From positions 1,240,001 to 1,304,000 of the forward strand of contig NZ_JAOTEM010000001.1 of the NCBI RefSeq assembly GCF_025628985.1: 64,000 nucleotides of DNA, read 5' to 3'. The notes below the pieces were generated by a model. That model was given only the letters and a program-made list of their open reading frames with translations. It did no database searches and was not told where the DNA came from. Below, one piece after another: positions 7,689 through 16,408 of this stretch. The position numbers and the translations under genes are program-made. This stretch comes from Chryseobacterium edaphi (GTDB lineage Bacteria > Bacteroidota > Bacteroidia > Flavobacteriales > Weeksellaceae). Numbering within the stretch: the stretch's first letter is position 1; every line of letters starts with the position of its first letter.

Positions 7689-7730
7689 CTATGAATTGTT
7701 ATAAAGTGAATAGTAAATTTTATTTCATAA

Positions 7731-7797
7731 GTCAATTTTGCTGTGCAAGTGAATTTTAAAAATTGACAAGCAAAGCGAATTGACAATTCACAATTGC
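7731..7797. repeat. Stammering AATTGAC/AATTCAC repeat after etfA
   Basis: GTCAATTTT at 7731-7739 is the reverse complement of AAAATTGAC at 7759-7767, and then AATTGACAATTCACAATTG follows at 7778-7796. The spacer is a run of near-repeats of a 7- to 9-base unit in both orientations that can fold back on itself. A similar AATTGAC stretch lies at 18536-18562. Confidence 0.5.
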
Positions 7798-8745
7798 CTA
7801 TCCTTTAAGTGCTTTGATTTTCTCGTTCAATGCAGGAAGAATCTGAAAAGCGTCTCCAACTACACCGTAATCAGCAGATTTGAAGAACGGAGCTTCCGCA
7901 TCACTGTTGATTACTACAATTGTTTTAGAAGAGTTTACACCAGCCAAATGCTGAATAGCTCCTGAAATTCCGATTGCAATATATAAATTTGGAGAAATTG
8001 CCTTACCTGTTTGTCCAACGTGTTCTGTGTGAGGTCTCCATCCGATATCTGAAACCGGTTTTGAACAAGCTGTAGCAGCACCTAAAGTATTAGCTAAATC
8101 TTCTACCATTCCCCAGTTCTCAGGACCTTTCATTCCTCTACCTGCAGAAACTACTACTTCAGCTTCTTTAAGATCTAGTTTCCCTGAACTTTGCTCATGA
8201 GAAATCACTTTTGTATCTTCATTGGCTACGGAAAGATTTTTCACTTCTTCAGAACCTGAAACTGCATTTTCTTTTACACCAAAAGCATTCTGAGAAACGG
8301 TAAGAATTACACCTTCTCCTTCAGCTTTTGCATGCATAAATCCTTTTCCTGAAAAAGCTTTTCTTTTTACCTGAAATGGAGACTGGCTTTCCGGTGCTTC
8401 CAAAACATTTGTAATTAAAGAGAAATTCTTCATCACAGCCAACATGGGTGCTACTGAAGAAGCATCTGTAGTGTGAGGGAAAACAAGAATATTTCCGTCA
8501 GCAACTTCACTTACAGCCTGAGCATAAGCTTTTGCGGAGAAATTTTTAAGACCTTCGTCTTTAATGTTGATTACGTTTGTTGCTCCATATTTATACAATA
8601 AATCTGAAGAATCTGTAGGGTTTACAGAGATTGCTGTAACTGTTTCGCCAGCTTGATCTGCAACTGCTTTAGCGTAAGAAACTGCTTCAAAAGCTGCTTT
8701 TTTGTAAACTCCGTTTATATTTTCTGCGTATACGAATACTGCCAT
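7798..8745 (-). CDS. etfA: Electron transfer flavoprotein, alpha subunit
   Basis: The 315-residue protein is the FAD-carrying subunit of ETF, the soluble carrier that accepts electrons from acyl-CoA and related dehydrogenases and passes them to the quinone pool. The C-terminal FAD domain is complete: AGRGMKGPENW (201-211), SKPVSD (228-233), VGQTGK (243-248) and GISGAIQH (259-266). The length is normal. It lies 81 bases downstream of etfB on the same strand, the usual order, and the product of that gene is its obligate partner. No fused dehydrogenase is nearby, but the thiolase at 1093 and mutase subunit at 17324 fit the same beta-oxidation and branched-chain amino acid breakdown pathways. Confidence 0.95.
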   Translation of the reverse strand: MAVFVYAENINGVYKKAAFEAVSYAKAVADQAGETVTAISVNPTDSSDLLYKYGATNVINIKDEGLKNFSAKAYAQAVSEVADGNILVFPHTTDASSVAPMLAVMKNFSLITNVLEAPESQSPFQVKRKAFSGKGFMHAKAEGEGVILTVSQNAFGVKENAVSGSEEVKNLSVANEDTKVISHEQSSGKLDLKEAEVVVSAGRGMKGPENWGMVEDLANTLGAATACSKPVSDIGWRPHTEHVGQTGKAISPNLYIAIGISGAIQHLAGVNSSKTIVVINSDAEAPFFKSADYGVVGDAFQILPALNEKIKALKG

Positions 8746-8826
8746 TTTTTAAAATTTTTAAATTAAAGGTTTTGGTTTAGGCTAAGATTTAGAAATTTAA
8801 ACCTCTTACTCAGCAATAGCCTTATA

Positions 8827-9573
8827 TTAGATAACTTTAGCTTCTTCGTGAAGTAATCTTACCAGCTCATCTAAATTATCAGGAGAAACCATTTTTACCG
8901 CTGCTCTTGGCGGAACTGAGTCATAAGATACTCCCTGAACTTTCACTTCAGACGAAGTAGGCTCAACAACCTGCAAAGGTTTTGTTCTTGCAGACATAAT
9001 TCCTCTCATATTTGGGATAATTAAATCTTTCTCATCAACCAAACCTTTCTGACCAGCAATTACAGCAGGAAGTTTAACTGAAATCGTTTCTTTACCACCT
9101 TCAATCTCTCTTACAGCAGTTGCTTCGCTTCCGTTTACATCTAAACCAACTGAAGCGTTTACAAAAGGTTGATTCAATAACTGAGCAACCATTCCCGGAA
9201 CTGAACCTCCGTTATAATCGATAGATTCTTTACCGCAAAGTACTAAGTCATAACCTCCGTTTTGAGCAACAGATGCAATTTCTTTTGCTGTAGAATAGCT
9301 GTCTTTAGGATCTAGATTTACTCTTACCGCATCGTTTGCTCCGATAGCCAAAGCTTTTCTGATCACAGGTTCTGTAGTTGCATCTCCAACATTCATTACT
9401 GTTACAGTTGCTCCCTGAGATTCCTGTAATTTGATTGCTTTTGTTAAAGCAAATTCATCAAGTGGATTGATCACCCACTGAATTCCGTTTTTGTCAAATG
9501 CAGATTTATCTGCTGTAAAGTTAATTTTAGAAGTAGTATCAGGAACACTACTAATACAAACTAATATTTTCAT
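8827..9573 (-). CDS. etfB: Electron transfer flavoprotein, beta subunit
   Basis: The 248-residue product starts MKILVCISSVPDT, the standard EtfB N-terminus, so the ATG at 9571-9573 was chosen over an in-frame start 11 codons upstream. EtfB binds AMP and holds the other half of the ETF dimer. Features seen are the early DKNGIQWVINPLDEFAL stretch, the LVLCGKESIDYNGGSVPGM loop of the nucleotide-binding fold and a C-terminal basic/acidic helix. It begins the etfBA unit. A TATATTTA box at 9643-9650 is a plausible -7 element and a perfect 18-bp palindrome (9662-9679) covers the place where the -33 element should be, so repression by a dimeric regulator is likely. Confidence 0.94.
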   Translation of the reverse strand: MKILVCISSVPDTTSKINFTADKSAFDKNGIQWVINPLDEFALTKAIKLQESQGATVTVMNVGDATTEPVIRKALAIGANDAVRVNLDPKDSYSTAKEIASVAQNGGYDLVLCGKESIDYNGGSVPGMVAQLLNQPFVNASVGLDVNGSEATAVREIEGGKETISVKLPAVIAGQKGLVDEKDLIIPNMRGIMSARTKPLQVVEPTSSEVKVQGVSYDSVPPRAAVKMVSPDNLDELVRLLHEEAKVI

Positions 9574-9661
9574 ATGTATACTATATTTTCTTTTTGCTGC
9601 GTCCAATAAAATCAGAGAAGCAATTTTGTTTGTTAAGTGTTGTAAATATAAATAAAAAATA

Positions 9662-9679
9662 TATTATGCATGCATAATA
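9662..9679. promoter_or_regulatory. Perfect 18-bp palindrome, candidate operator for etfBA
   Basis: TATTATGCATGCATAATA reads the same on both strands. It lies about 90 bases before the etfB start codon and about 12 bases upstream of a TATATTTA -7-like box (9643-9650), where the -33 element would be. There is no T-run and no hairpin loop, so a terminator is unlikely, and a dimeric repressor site is the simplest reading. The regulator is not identified. Confidence 0.5.
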
Positions 9680-9713
9680 CTTATTTAATTATTATTCAGC
9701 GCATTATAAGTTT

Positions 9714-10421
9714 CTAACTCTTTGGTTTTGTTGCTCTAAACTCTATCTTGCTCGGCAAAACTCGTGGGTTTATTTTTAAAATATCTAATACTAAATTCCC
9801 CATATCTTCTGGTTGAATTTTCCAATTATCTTTTTCGGAAGGTTCGTTTCCGTTGAAATGCGTTGCGACAGAACCAGGCATTATTACGGTAGATTTAATA
9901 TTATATTTTCTCAAATCAATCATCGCAGCTTGTGTAAAACCTACGACACCGAATTTTGAAGCATTATAACCTGTTCCGTTTTCAAAGAAATTTGCTCCCG
10001 CTAAACTTGAAATGGTGATATAGTATCCTTCGCTTTTCTTTAATTCTTCTATTGAAGCTTTTAAAGTATGAAAAACTCCCGTTAAGTTCGTTTCAATCAT
10101 AGAATTCCATTCTTCAGAAGTTAATTCGTCAACAGGTTTGAAAATACCCAAACCTGCATTGGCAATAACAAAATCTAATTTCCCGAATTTTTCTACAATA
10201 TTTTGAACTGCTTCTAACTCATTTTCTAAACTTTTGACATCGGAGACAATTCCGAAAACCTGTTCAGAGTATTTTCGCAGTTCCTTTTCGGCTTTTTCTA
10301 CATCCTCTTGTTTTCTTCCCGAAAATGCAACTGCAATTCCGTTTTCAAGTAAAATTTTAGCAACACCAAAACCAATTCCTTTTGTTCCACCGGTGATGTA
10401 GGCTACTTTATTTTCAATCAT
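9714..10421 (-). CDS. Short-chain dehydrogenase/reductase
   Basis: A 235-residue classical SDR. The cofactor loop TGGTKGIG is at residues 10-17, NAG at 88-90, the structural Asn at 112, and the catalytic Ser139, Tyr152 and Lys156 (YNASK) are in place. An Arg at 36 in SGRKQ after the second strand suggests NADP(H) preference. It resembles 3-oxoacyl-ACP reductase-type proteins, but SDRs of this length act on many alcohols and ketones, so no substrate is assigned. The gene has no close partner: the etfBA promoter region lies downstream and a terminator for the next gene ends 30 bases upstream. Confidence 0.85.
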   Translation of the reverse strand: MIENKVAYITGGTKGIGFGVAKILLENGIAVAFSGRKQEDVEKAEKELRKYSEQVFGIVSDVKSLENELEAVQNIVEKFGKLDFVIANAGLGIFKPVDELTSEEWNSMIETNLTGVFHTLKASIEELKKSEGYYITISSLAGANFFENGTGYNASKFGVVGFTQAAMIDLRKYNIKSTVIMPGSVATHFNGNEPSEKDNWKIQPEDMGNLVLDILKINPRVLPSKIEFRATKPKS

Positions 10422-10450
10422 AATATTAAATTTATTTCTCTAAAATAACA

Positions 10451-10474
10451 AAAACGCCCCGATTGGAGCGTTTT
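10451..10474 (-). terminator. Terminator of the shorter type IX cargo gene
   Basis: AAAACGC (10451-10457) pairs with GCGTTTT (10468-10474); the loop holds CCC and GG that may extend the stem. It is close in sequence to the terminator of the neighbouring cargo gene at 11638-11661. Confidence 0.62.
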
Positions 10475-10497
10475 AAATATACTAAGATTTTTGGTTT

Positions 10498-11463
10498 TTA
10501 TTTTTTGATGAATTTTTTGGTTACTAAACCTTCTTCTGTTTTTAAACCTAATAGATAAATTCCACTTGATAGTTCTCTCACATCTACTTTATTATTAGAC
10601 AAATTGGCATCTCTCCTGATTCCAGACATATCATAAATGTAGGCATTTAAAATTTTCGATTTTGAATCTACATTAATGAAATCAACTGCAGGACTTGGAA
10701 ATATTTTGATACCTTTTTCTTTTAAAACCACATCACTTGTAGCTAAAAGTAAATTTTCAGTTGCTACCGCGTTAGAAACCATGTTATCAATTAAATGAGT
10801 AGAAGCAACTGCATTTGTTCCCAACCAATCGTATGCAGCATAATCAATCTCGTCAGGAGTGGTAATAAATGTTCCAGTTATAACTTTTGAAAAACCTGGA
10901 CCTTTGAATGTAACTGTTCCATTTGTAGCATTATATGCAAACCCTAATCTGACCCACGTATTAGCAGGCAATGTAACAACTGCTGGAGTTGTTCCTGTAC
11001 CAACATCAGTACTTGTATCTGTACCTGCGGCAGTAGTATATACTCCTCTTACTGCTTTTGTAGCTTGGTTTACCGACAATCCAATAAAAACTGCTCCGGG
11101 AGCATTTATCACTTCAATTCCACCACCATTAGTGCTTGTAGATGCAGCACCTGTAAAATAATCGTATTGTACTTGAAATATATTATTACCCGAAGTTCTA
11201 GCTGTCCAAGCTGCAGCTAAACCACTTTTCCACATGTATCTAGACGCTCCTGCAGTATTCGGGACAGCAATCTGTAAAGCTTTTCCTGTTCCAGATGTTA
11301 CAATGGAATAATCGGCATTTGTCCCCCCAAGAACTGCGAATGCCGGAGAAGACTGACCAACCGCAGTAGCTGTATTAAGTGCATCAAAATTTTCTTGCTG
11401 AAGTATTTGTGCCTGTCCATAAATAGAACCTAAAAGAAGTAAAGATAGTAGTGATTTTTTCAT
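10498..11463 (-). CDS. Secreted protein with type IX secretion C-terminal sorting domain
   Basis: The 321-residue protein has a signal peptide (about 1-18, LLSLLLLGSIYGQAQ), a central beta-rich domain (about 20-235) rich in Thr, Ala, Gly and Ser with a laminin-G/lectin-like look, and a type A sorting domain (about 250-321). The sorting domain has the usual signs: KIFPSPAVDFINV, YDMSG, DVRELSSGIYLL and a KKFIKK end. Such proteins cross the outer membrane through the type IX machinery and are shed or anchored to the surface. The central domain has no catalytic motif that I recognise, so it may bind a polymer. A TATATTTG -7 box lies at 11503-11510. A longer paralogue in the sorting domain is next door at 11687. 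Confidence 0.85.
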   Translation of the reverse strand: MKKSLLSLLLLGSIYGQAQILQQENFDALNTATAVGQSSPAFAVLGGTNADYSIVTSGTGKALQIAVPNTAGASRYMWKSGLAAAWTARTSGNNIFQVQYDYFTGAASTSTNGGGIEVINAPGAVFIGLSVNQATKAVRGVYTTAAGTDTSTDVGTGTTPAVVTLPANTWVRLGFAYNATNGTVTFKGPGFSKVITGTFITTPDEIDYAAYDWLGTNAVASTHLIDNMVSNAVATENLLLATSDVVLKEKGIKIFPSPAVDFINVDSKSKILNAYIYDMSGIRRDANLSNNKVDVRELSSGIYLLGLKTEEGLVTKKFIKK

Positions 11464-11637
11464 AATAATTAAATTTGATTAAAGTTAACGTTTATTTTAT
11501 AACAAATATACATTTTGTCTAAAATAATTAAAAATATAAAATTATATTTCTAATTATTTTATTTTTAAAAGCAAATTATATATAAAATTTCATAATGTTC
11601 TTTGAAAATATAATCAAACCTTATTAATCCACTAAAA

Positions 11638-11661
11638 AAAACGCTCCAATTGGAGCGTTTT
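11638..11661 (-). terminator. Terminator of the larger type IX cargo gene
   Basis: A 24-bp perfect palindrome, AAAACGCTCCAA (11638-11649) with TTGGAGCGTTTT (11650-11661). The RNA hairpin must open a few central bases for a loop. On the minus strand the stem leads into TTTTTTTAGT. It lies 26 bases past the stop. Confidence 0.7.
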
Positions 11662-11686
11662 AAAATATATTAAGATTTATTAGTTC

Positions 11687-13240
11687 TTATTTTTTGATAA
11701 ATTTCTCAGTAGAAATACCATCCTTAGTTTCTATATTTATTAGATAACTTCCAGGAGTTAAACTTCTTACATCAATTTTATTATCATTTAGGTATACAGA
11801 AACTTTTCTTCCACTTGCGTCAAATAATTCTACATTATTAATTTTAGAATCCGATTTTATTGTAACAAAATCAGTAGCTGGATTAGGATATATAGAAATT
11901 CCTTTTTTTATAACTTCAGTATCATTTACTCCTAAAACCCCACTAATATTAAATGTATCTAATCCTAATGAAACAGCAGATGCTTGAATAGGAGAAAAAT
12001 GATTAAATCCAAAATAATATGTCCCTGTTGATGCTGGAGTAAAAGTTGCTGTATATTGTGTCCAAGTTGTATTAGCTACTGTTGAAGAAGTCCAGACTGT
12101 GTTTGTTTGAGCAGCACTAGTCGCCTCATTTCCAACAGTTAACTTTACACTTTGCGCAGGAGGTGTAGCTCCACCAAAATTTCTTAGATAAAATGTTGCT
12201 GTATATGTATTTCCAGCCGATAAATTAAATGGTTTTGAAAATAACCATCTATTTGTTGCAGCAGTTGTACTATTATTTGAGAATACCATTTGAGCCCCTG
12301 CTTGTGGATTTCCTGCGGTAGCATTCGTAGACCAAGCTCCTGTCCATCCATCATTTTGATAAAAACCAGTAGAAGTATTATCAAAACCATAGGAATATGG
12401 TGTTCCAGCACCAAGAGCTTGAGCAGTAAACAATCTATACGGTCCTATCCATGCTCCATTTACAGTATTATTTTTACTTCTAACATAATATTCATACATT
12501 GAATTGGCAGACAATCCACTATTTATATCTGCAAAATTTGTAGTTGCTCCTGTTACACTACCAGTCACTGCCGGTGTATGACCAACAGCACCTCTTGAAT
12601 AGTCATATCCTGTCACACCAGTAGCAGCTGTCCAATTTAACCTCGCTGAAGTTAATCCTACATTAGATGTTGTCATAACTCTTCCTGGCTGCGGTGAAGT
12701 TCCATTCAGAACGTGAACATTATCGATTGCTCCTAAGAATGCATCATTAGAAAAATTTTGAAAAGCTATATAAATAGTCTGTCCAGCATAAGAACTTAAA
12801 TCAATACTTTTATTCTGCCAAGTTGCTTCTTCACCATTAACTGTAAGAGCTGGTGTTGTAAAGTTTGAAACAGCATTCCCAGTTGTGGAAATATATACTT
12901 TATAAGATTCCTTGTATGTTGCATCATACGATCGCGCATGCCAATATAAAGTGTTTGTACCTGAAGGAAGTGTGATTGCAGGAGAAACCATCCAGTCATT
13001 TGAAATGCCAGCAGGAGTATAATAAGATGTAGACATTGCTACATTATTACCTACCTCTTCAGCTGAAGATACCCACGCAGCATTGACAAAACTTACAGTT
13101 GAATTAGGAGTTAAACCATCAACATTATACAATGTCCAATTTGTTATCGGTCCATAATTAGTTTCAAAACCTGCACTAAAAACCTGTCCAAAAGCTATAG
13201 CAGATGCTGTTAGCAATAAAGAGGATAAAACTTTTTTCAT
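11687..13240 (-). CDS. Secreted multidomain type IX cargo protein (choice-of-anchor J, Fn3, sorting domain)
   Basis: This 517-residue protein has a signal peptide (about 1-18, ASAIAFGQV), a choice-of-anchor J/cleaved-adhesin domain (about 20-180, with GFETNYGPITNWT, NDWMVSPAITLP and YAGQTIYIAFQN), a fibronectin type III-like domain (about 188-272, LTSARLNWTAATGVTGYDY), a second beta-sandwich that looks like a carbohydrate- or adhesin-type domain (about 275-432), and a type A sorting domain (445-517, YPNPATDFVTIKSD, ending KFIKK). No enzyme motif was seen. It is likely exported by type IX secretion to the surface or outside, where it may bind glycans or proteins. Its own strong terminator follows. 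Confidence 0.85.
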   Translation of the reverse strand: MKKVLSSLLLTASAIAFGQVFSAGFETNYGPITNWTLYNVDGLTPNSTVSFVNAAWVSSAEEVGNNVAMSTSYYTPAGISNDWMVSPAITLPSGTNTLYWHARSYDATYKESYKVYISTTGNAVSNFTTPALTVNGEEATWQNKSIDLSSYAGQTIYIAFQNFSNDAFLGAIDNVHVLNGTSPQPGRVMTTSNVGLTSARLNWTAATGVTGYDYSRGAVGHTPAVTGSVTGATTNFADINSGLSANSMYEYYVRSKNNTVNGAWIGPYRLFTAQALGAGTPYSYGFDNTSTGFYQNDGWTGAWSTNATAGNPQAGAQMVFSNNSTTAATNRWLFSKPFNLSAGNTYTATFYLRNFGGATPPAQSVKLTVGNEATSAAQTNTVWTSSTVANTTWTQYTATFTPASTGTYYFGFNHFSPIQASAVSLGLDTFNISGVLGVNDTEVIKKGISIYPNPATDFVTIKSDSKINNVELFDASGRKVSVYLNDNKIDVRSLTPGSYLINIETKDGISTEKFIKK

Positions 13241-13321
13241 AAAATTAATTTTAAATTATTTAATGTAAATATAATAAAGTTTAACAAATCAACTAAAAAA
13301 AAACTGTTAAAATTAAAAAAA

Positions 13322-13345
13322 TCCTCAAGAAAAACTTCTTGAGGA
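13322..13345 (-). terminator. Terminator of the dipeptidase gene
   Basis: A 10-bp perfect stem TCCTCAAGAA (13322-13331) with TTCTTGAGGA (13336-13345) and an AAAC loop. On the minus strand it is followed by TTTTTTTAATTT. It is 10 bases beyond the stop at 13356. Confidence 0.82.
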
Positions 13346-13355
13346 CTTATTATCG

Positions 13356-14735
13356 TTATTTTGAATAGTTTTCAAAGAACAAAGGTATACTTTCAATTCC
13401 TTTATAGAAATTAAATAAACCATAATGCTCATTAGGTGAATGAATTGCGTCAGAATCAAGACCAAATCCCATCAATACAGACTTTGCTCCTAAAACCTGC
13501 TCAAACATTGAAGTGATTGGTATACTTCCTCCACCTCTATAAGGAAGAACTTCTTTTCCGAAAGCTGTTTCCATTGCATTTTTAGCGGCTAAATATTCTT
13601 TGGTATCTGTTGGCAAAACATACGGTAAACCACCGTGGTGCGGAGTAACTTTTACTCTCACATTATGCGGAGCTATCTTTTCAAAATATTTGGTAAACTT
13701 TTCTGTAATTTCTTCTGGTGTCTGATAAGGAACCAAACGCATAGAAATTTTAGCAGAAGCTTTAGAAGGAATAACGGTTTTTGCACCTTCACCTGTATAA
13801 CCACCCCAAATTCCATTGCAATCCAATGTCGGACGGATTGAAGTTCTTTCTAAAGTGGTATAACCCGCTTCACCTTCAACATCATTTAAACCAATTGACT
13901 TTTTAAATTCTTCAGGATTATCTTTCAGTTTATTCATGTCTGCTCTGTCTGCATCTGAAACATCTTCTACATTATCATAAAACCCATCGATTGTGATTTG
14001 TCCGTCTTCATCGATCAATTTTGCAATCATTCTTGAAAGCACATGAATAGGATTCGGAACTGCTCCTCCATAAAGTCCTGAGTGTAAATCTCTGTTTGGT
14101 CCTTCTACTTCAACTTCTACATAGCTTAAACCTCTTAAACCAGTAGTAACAGTCGGTTGTTCGTTGCTGTAAATATGCGTATCAGAAATTAAAATGCAGT
14201 CGCAAGATAATTTTTCTTTAAATTCATTCACAAAGTCACCTAAACTTACAGAACCTACCTCTTCTTCACCTTCAAAAATAAATTTAATATTACAAGGAAG
14301 AGAATTGGTTTTCATCATTGCTTCAAAAGCCTTGATCTGCATAAAAAACTGTCCTTTATCATCTGCAGAACCTCTTGCAAAAATAGCTCCTTCCGGATGA
14401 AGTTCAGTTTTCTCAATATAAGGTTCAAAAGGTGGTTTTCTCCACAACTCTAAAGGATCCGGTGGTTGAACGTCGTAATGACCATAAACTAATACCGTTG
14501 GCAAATTTTTATCGATGATTTTTTCTCCGAAAACGATAGGATAACCTTTTGTCTGGCAAACTTCTACATTGTCTGCACCTGTATTTTTAAGGTGTTCTGC
14601 AACTATATCAGCGCATAATAATACCTCATTTTTATAAGCCGGATCAGCAGAAATAGAAGCAATTCTCAGTAATTCAAACAATTCATCTACGAAACGAAGT
14701 TTGTTTTCGTTGATGTAATTTAATGTCTCTTGCAT
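13356..14735 (-). CDS. M20-family dipeptidase (zinc metallopeptidase)
   Basis: The 459-residue protein is an M20 metallohydrolase of the CNDP/carnosinase-like dipeptidase type. The first zinc ligand region is GHYDVQP (His86, Asp88), followed by RGSADDKGQ (bridging Asp125), the catalytic and metal Glu pair in EGEEEVGS (Glu158, Glu159), SDTHIY (Asp in this loop) and a C-terminal His in the DAIHSPNEHYG stretch. A lid/dimerisation domain lies between about 210 and 370 (RDLHSGLYGG). It cuts dipeptides or short peptides in the cytoplasm; no signal peptide was seen. It fits the peptide-based growth suggested by the type IX cargo genes, and it stands alone. Confidence 0.9.
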   Translation of the reverse strand: MQETLNYINENKLRFVDELFELLRIASISADPAYKNEVLLCADIVAEHLKNTGADNVEVCQTKGYPIVFGEKIIDKNLPTVLVYGHYDVQPPDPLELWRKPPFEPYIEKTELHPEGAIFARGSADDKGQFFMQIKAFEAMMKTNSLPCNIKFIFEGEEEVGSVSLGDFVNEFKEKLSCDCILISDTHIYSNEQPTVTTGLRGLSYVEVEVEGPNRDLHSGLYGGAVPNPIHVLSRMIAKLIDEDGQITIDGFYDNVEDVSDADRADMNKLKDNPEEFKKSIGLNDVEGEAGYTTLERTSIRPTLDCNGIWGGYTGEGAKTVIPSKASAKISMRLVPYQTPEEITEKFTKYFEKIAPHNVRVKVTPHHGGLPYVLPTDTKEYLAAKNAMETAFGKEVLPYRGGGSIPITSMFEQVLGAKSVLMGFGLDSDAIHSPNEHYGLFNFYKGIESIPLFFENYSK

Positions 14736-14825
14736 TGTAAATATTAATTTGGCTAAATTTAAAAAAATTGGACTGCTCCAACAAACAAAAACTTTGTTTT
14801 ATCTTCACGACAGTTTTAAAACAAA

Positions 14826-14853
14826 AAAAATCCCGCAGCAAGTACAGGATTTA
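14826..14853 (-). terminator. Possible weak terminator of the His-rich lipoprotein gene
   Basis: AAATCC and GGATTT (about 14828-14833 and 14847-14852) can pair around a 13-base loop. On the minus strand the stem runs into a T-run (14821-14830 is ACAAAAAAAA on the plus strand). The stem is short, so confidence is low. Confidence 0.4.
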
Positions 14854-14872
14854 TTTATATTTTGAGAGCAAA

Positions 14873-15130
14873 TTAATGTCCGGTTTTTACAGAATCAGCA
14901 TGTTTTGCTGTTGCACTGTCTGTGTTAGGAGCTTCAGTTTCGTGAGCACCATGAGCAGGAACTTCACTTGCAGGTTCAGCTGTGTGACCTTCGTGACCAC
15001 CTTGATGATCGTCAGAATATCTTTCTACACCTTCTTCAAGTTTCAAAGTATTCTTGTTTCCACCTGCCTGAATTTTTTTACAGCTTACTGCAACTGTTGC
15101 GATGGCCAAACATATAATTAATTTTTTCAT
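14873..15130 (-). CDS. His-rich small lipoprotein
   Basis: An 85-residue protein with a lipoprotein signal peptide: KLIICLAIATVAVSCKK, where the Cys at about residue 17 would be lipidated. The mature part is short, acidic and rich in His, Ala, Glu and Thr (for example QGGHEGHTAEP), with no folded domain evident. The His clusters could bind metal ions, but this is a guess. I do not recognise a family. The open frame on the opposite strand at the same place (14768-15121) is a shadow, as it lacks such a signal. Confidence 0.6.
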   Translation of the reverse strand: MKKLIICLAIATVAVSCKKIQAGGNKNTLKLEEGVERYSDDHQGGHEGHTAEPASEVPAHGAHETEAPNTDSATAKHADSVKTGH

Positions 15131-15255
15131 ATGATTTATTTATTTTTAAAAGTCATTTGCAATCGTTAAATCTTCATTAATAATAGACAAAGCGATTTCA
15201 AGTCAAAATTTTGATTGCCCAAAAGTAAGAAATATTGCATTTTTCGGCAACATTT

Positions 15256-16404
15256 TTATACTGATTTTAATATTATTTTCCCTTTTTTGGATTGTGTAAA
15301 AATAAGGTAGTTGTTTCCGCCATCTTTAAGACCATATTTTTTCTTAATATCATCAGGTTTTAACGGATAGTTTTTAGAAATAATATTAAATTGATCTTTC
15401 TTTTTAATCTGCTTACCATCAACCACTTCCATTTCAATTGTTCTTCCGGGAAAATCATTTACTTTATTTTCAGAAGTATAAATATGAGTGTTTGGATGAA
15501 GTTTCTTAAGATTAAATTTTTCAGAGATTAAATTAAAAATGCCGGCTTTTAAAATTGTATTATTCGGAATATAAATGAACTTTTCAGGTTCTGAGAACTC
15601 TGAGTGAGCATTTTCCTCACTTCCATATTCAAAAACAAGGTCAGATTCATCACTTTCCAAATTGGTACAGTGACATTTAATCTTTCCCGAATTTTCGTTA
15701 GTCAAAAAAACAACTACTTCTTTCACATCATTTTTAACTGAAATAATATCAATTCTCGAAATATTTTTTAAAACTGATACTAGATATTTCAAATCAATAA
15801 GTGGAGAAAGCTTAATCACAACTTCTTTCGAAATAGAAAGCAGTTTTTCCTGAATTTCAAGAATATTTGGAGACAAATCTTCTAAGAGAAAGACTTTGTT
15901 TTTATTATTGTCTCTTCTCGCCGGATCAAGGTAAATAACATCAAACGTTTCGGAATTCTGATCAAGAAAACCTTCCAGTTTTTGATTGATAAACTTTGCC
16001 CTTTTGCCTAAAATTTTCCAGTTATGTTCTACAATTTTTAAAAGTTCAGGATTTTGTTCGACCAGAGTGATTTCATCAAAATTTTGTGAAAGATAATACG
16101 CATCGATTCCAAAACCGCTTGTAAGGTCGATAAATTTCTTTCCCTTTAAAATTTTTGATTTGTAAACCGCTGTTTTATCTGATGAAGATTGCTCAAGACT
16201 AAGCTGCGGTGGAAAAACAATTCCTTCTTTTAACAAAAACGGAAATTTTTTCTGTGCAACCTGTTTACCTTTAATCTGCTGAACGATTTCCTGCATGGAA
16301 ACATCAGAAAACGGTGATTTTTTTAATAGTAAAGAATGCAGATCTGAATTTAGATTTGCATCAATATAGTTTTGAACTTCCTGATGGAGAATTGGGATTT
16401 CCAA
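15256..16404 (-). CDS. SAM-dependent methyltransferase with THUMP-like domain
   Basis: The 382-residue protein contains a class I SAM-binding fold: motif I FIDLTSGFGID (about 91-101) and the catalytic-loop-like YLDPARRD (158-165). C-terminal residues about 290-380 match a THUMP-like RNA-binding domain seen in a Bacteroidota methyltransferase family. It may methylate tRNA or rRNA; the DPARR motif is suggestive of nucleic acid methylation but the target is unknown. The start is a TTG at 16402-16404; no ATG is found further up before the DinB gene's stop 4 bases away, so translational coupling from that gene is likely. Confidence 0.8.
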   Translation of the reverse strand: MEIPILHQEVQNYIDANLNSDLHSLLLKKSPFSDVSMQEIVQQIKGKQVAQKKFPFLLKEGIVFPPQLSLEQSSSDKTAVYKSKILKGKKFIDLTSGFGIDAYYLSQNFDEITLVEQNPELLKIVEHNWKILGKRAKFINQKLEGFLDQNSETFDVIYLDPARRDNNKNKVFLLEDLSPNILEIQEKLLSISKEVVIKLSPLIDLKYLVSVLKNISRIDIISVKNDVKEVVVFLTNENSGKIKCHCTNLESDESDLVFEYGSEENAHSEFSEPEKFIYIPNNTILKAGIFNLISEKFNLKKLHPNTHIYTSENKVNDFPGRTIEMEVVDGKQIKKKDQFNIISKNYPLKPDDIKKKYGLKDGGNNYLIFTQSKKGKIILKSV

Positions 16405-16408
16405 AGAA

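Noticed and set aside
12184..12999. Short frames inside the larger type IX cargo gene
   Set aside because: They are out-of-frame readings of a repetitive Thr/Ser/Gly-rich coding region with no start signals.
14768..15121. 117-residue reading frame on the plus strand
   Set aside because: It is the mirror of the His-rich lipoprotein gene, which has a proper lipoprotein signal and start; the mirror frame is Cys- and Phe-rich with no sign of a real protein.
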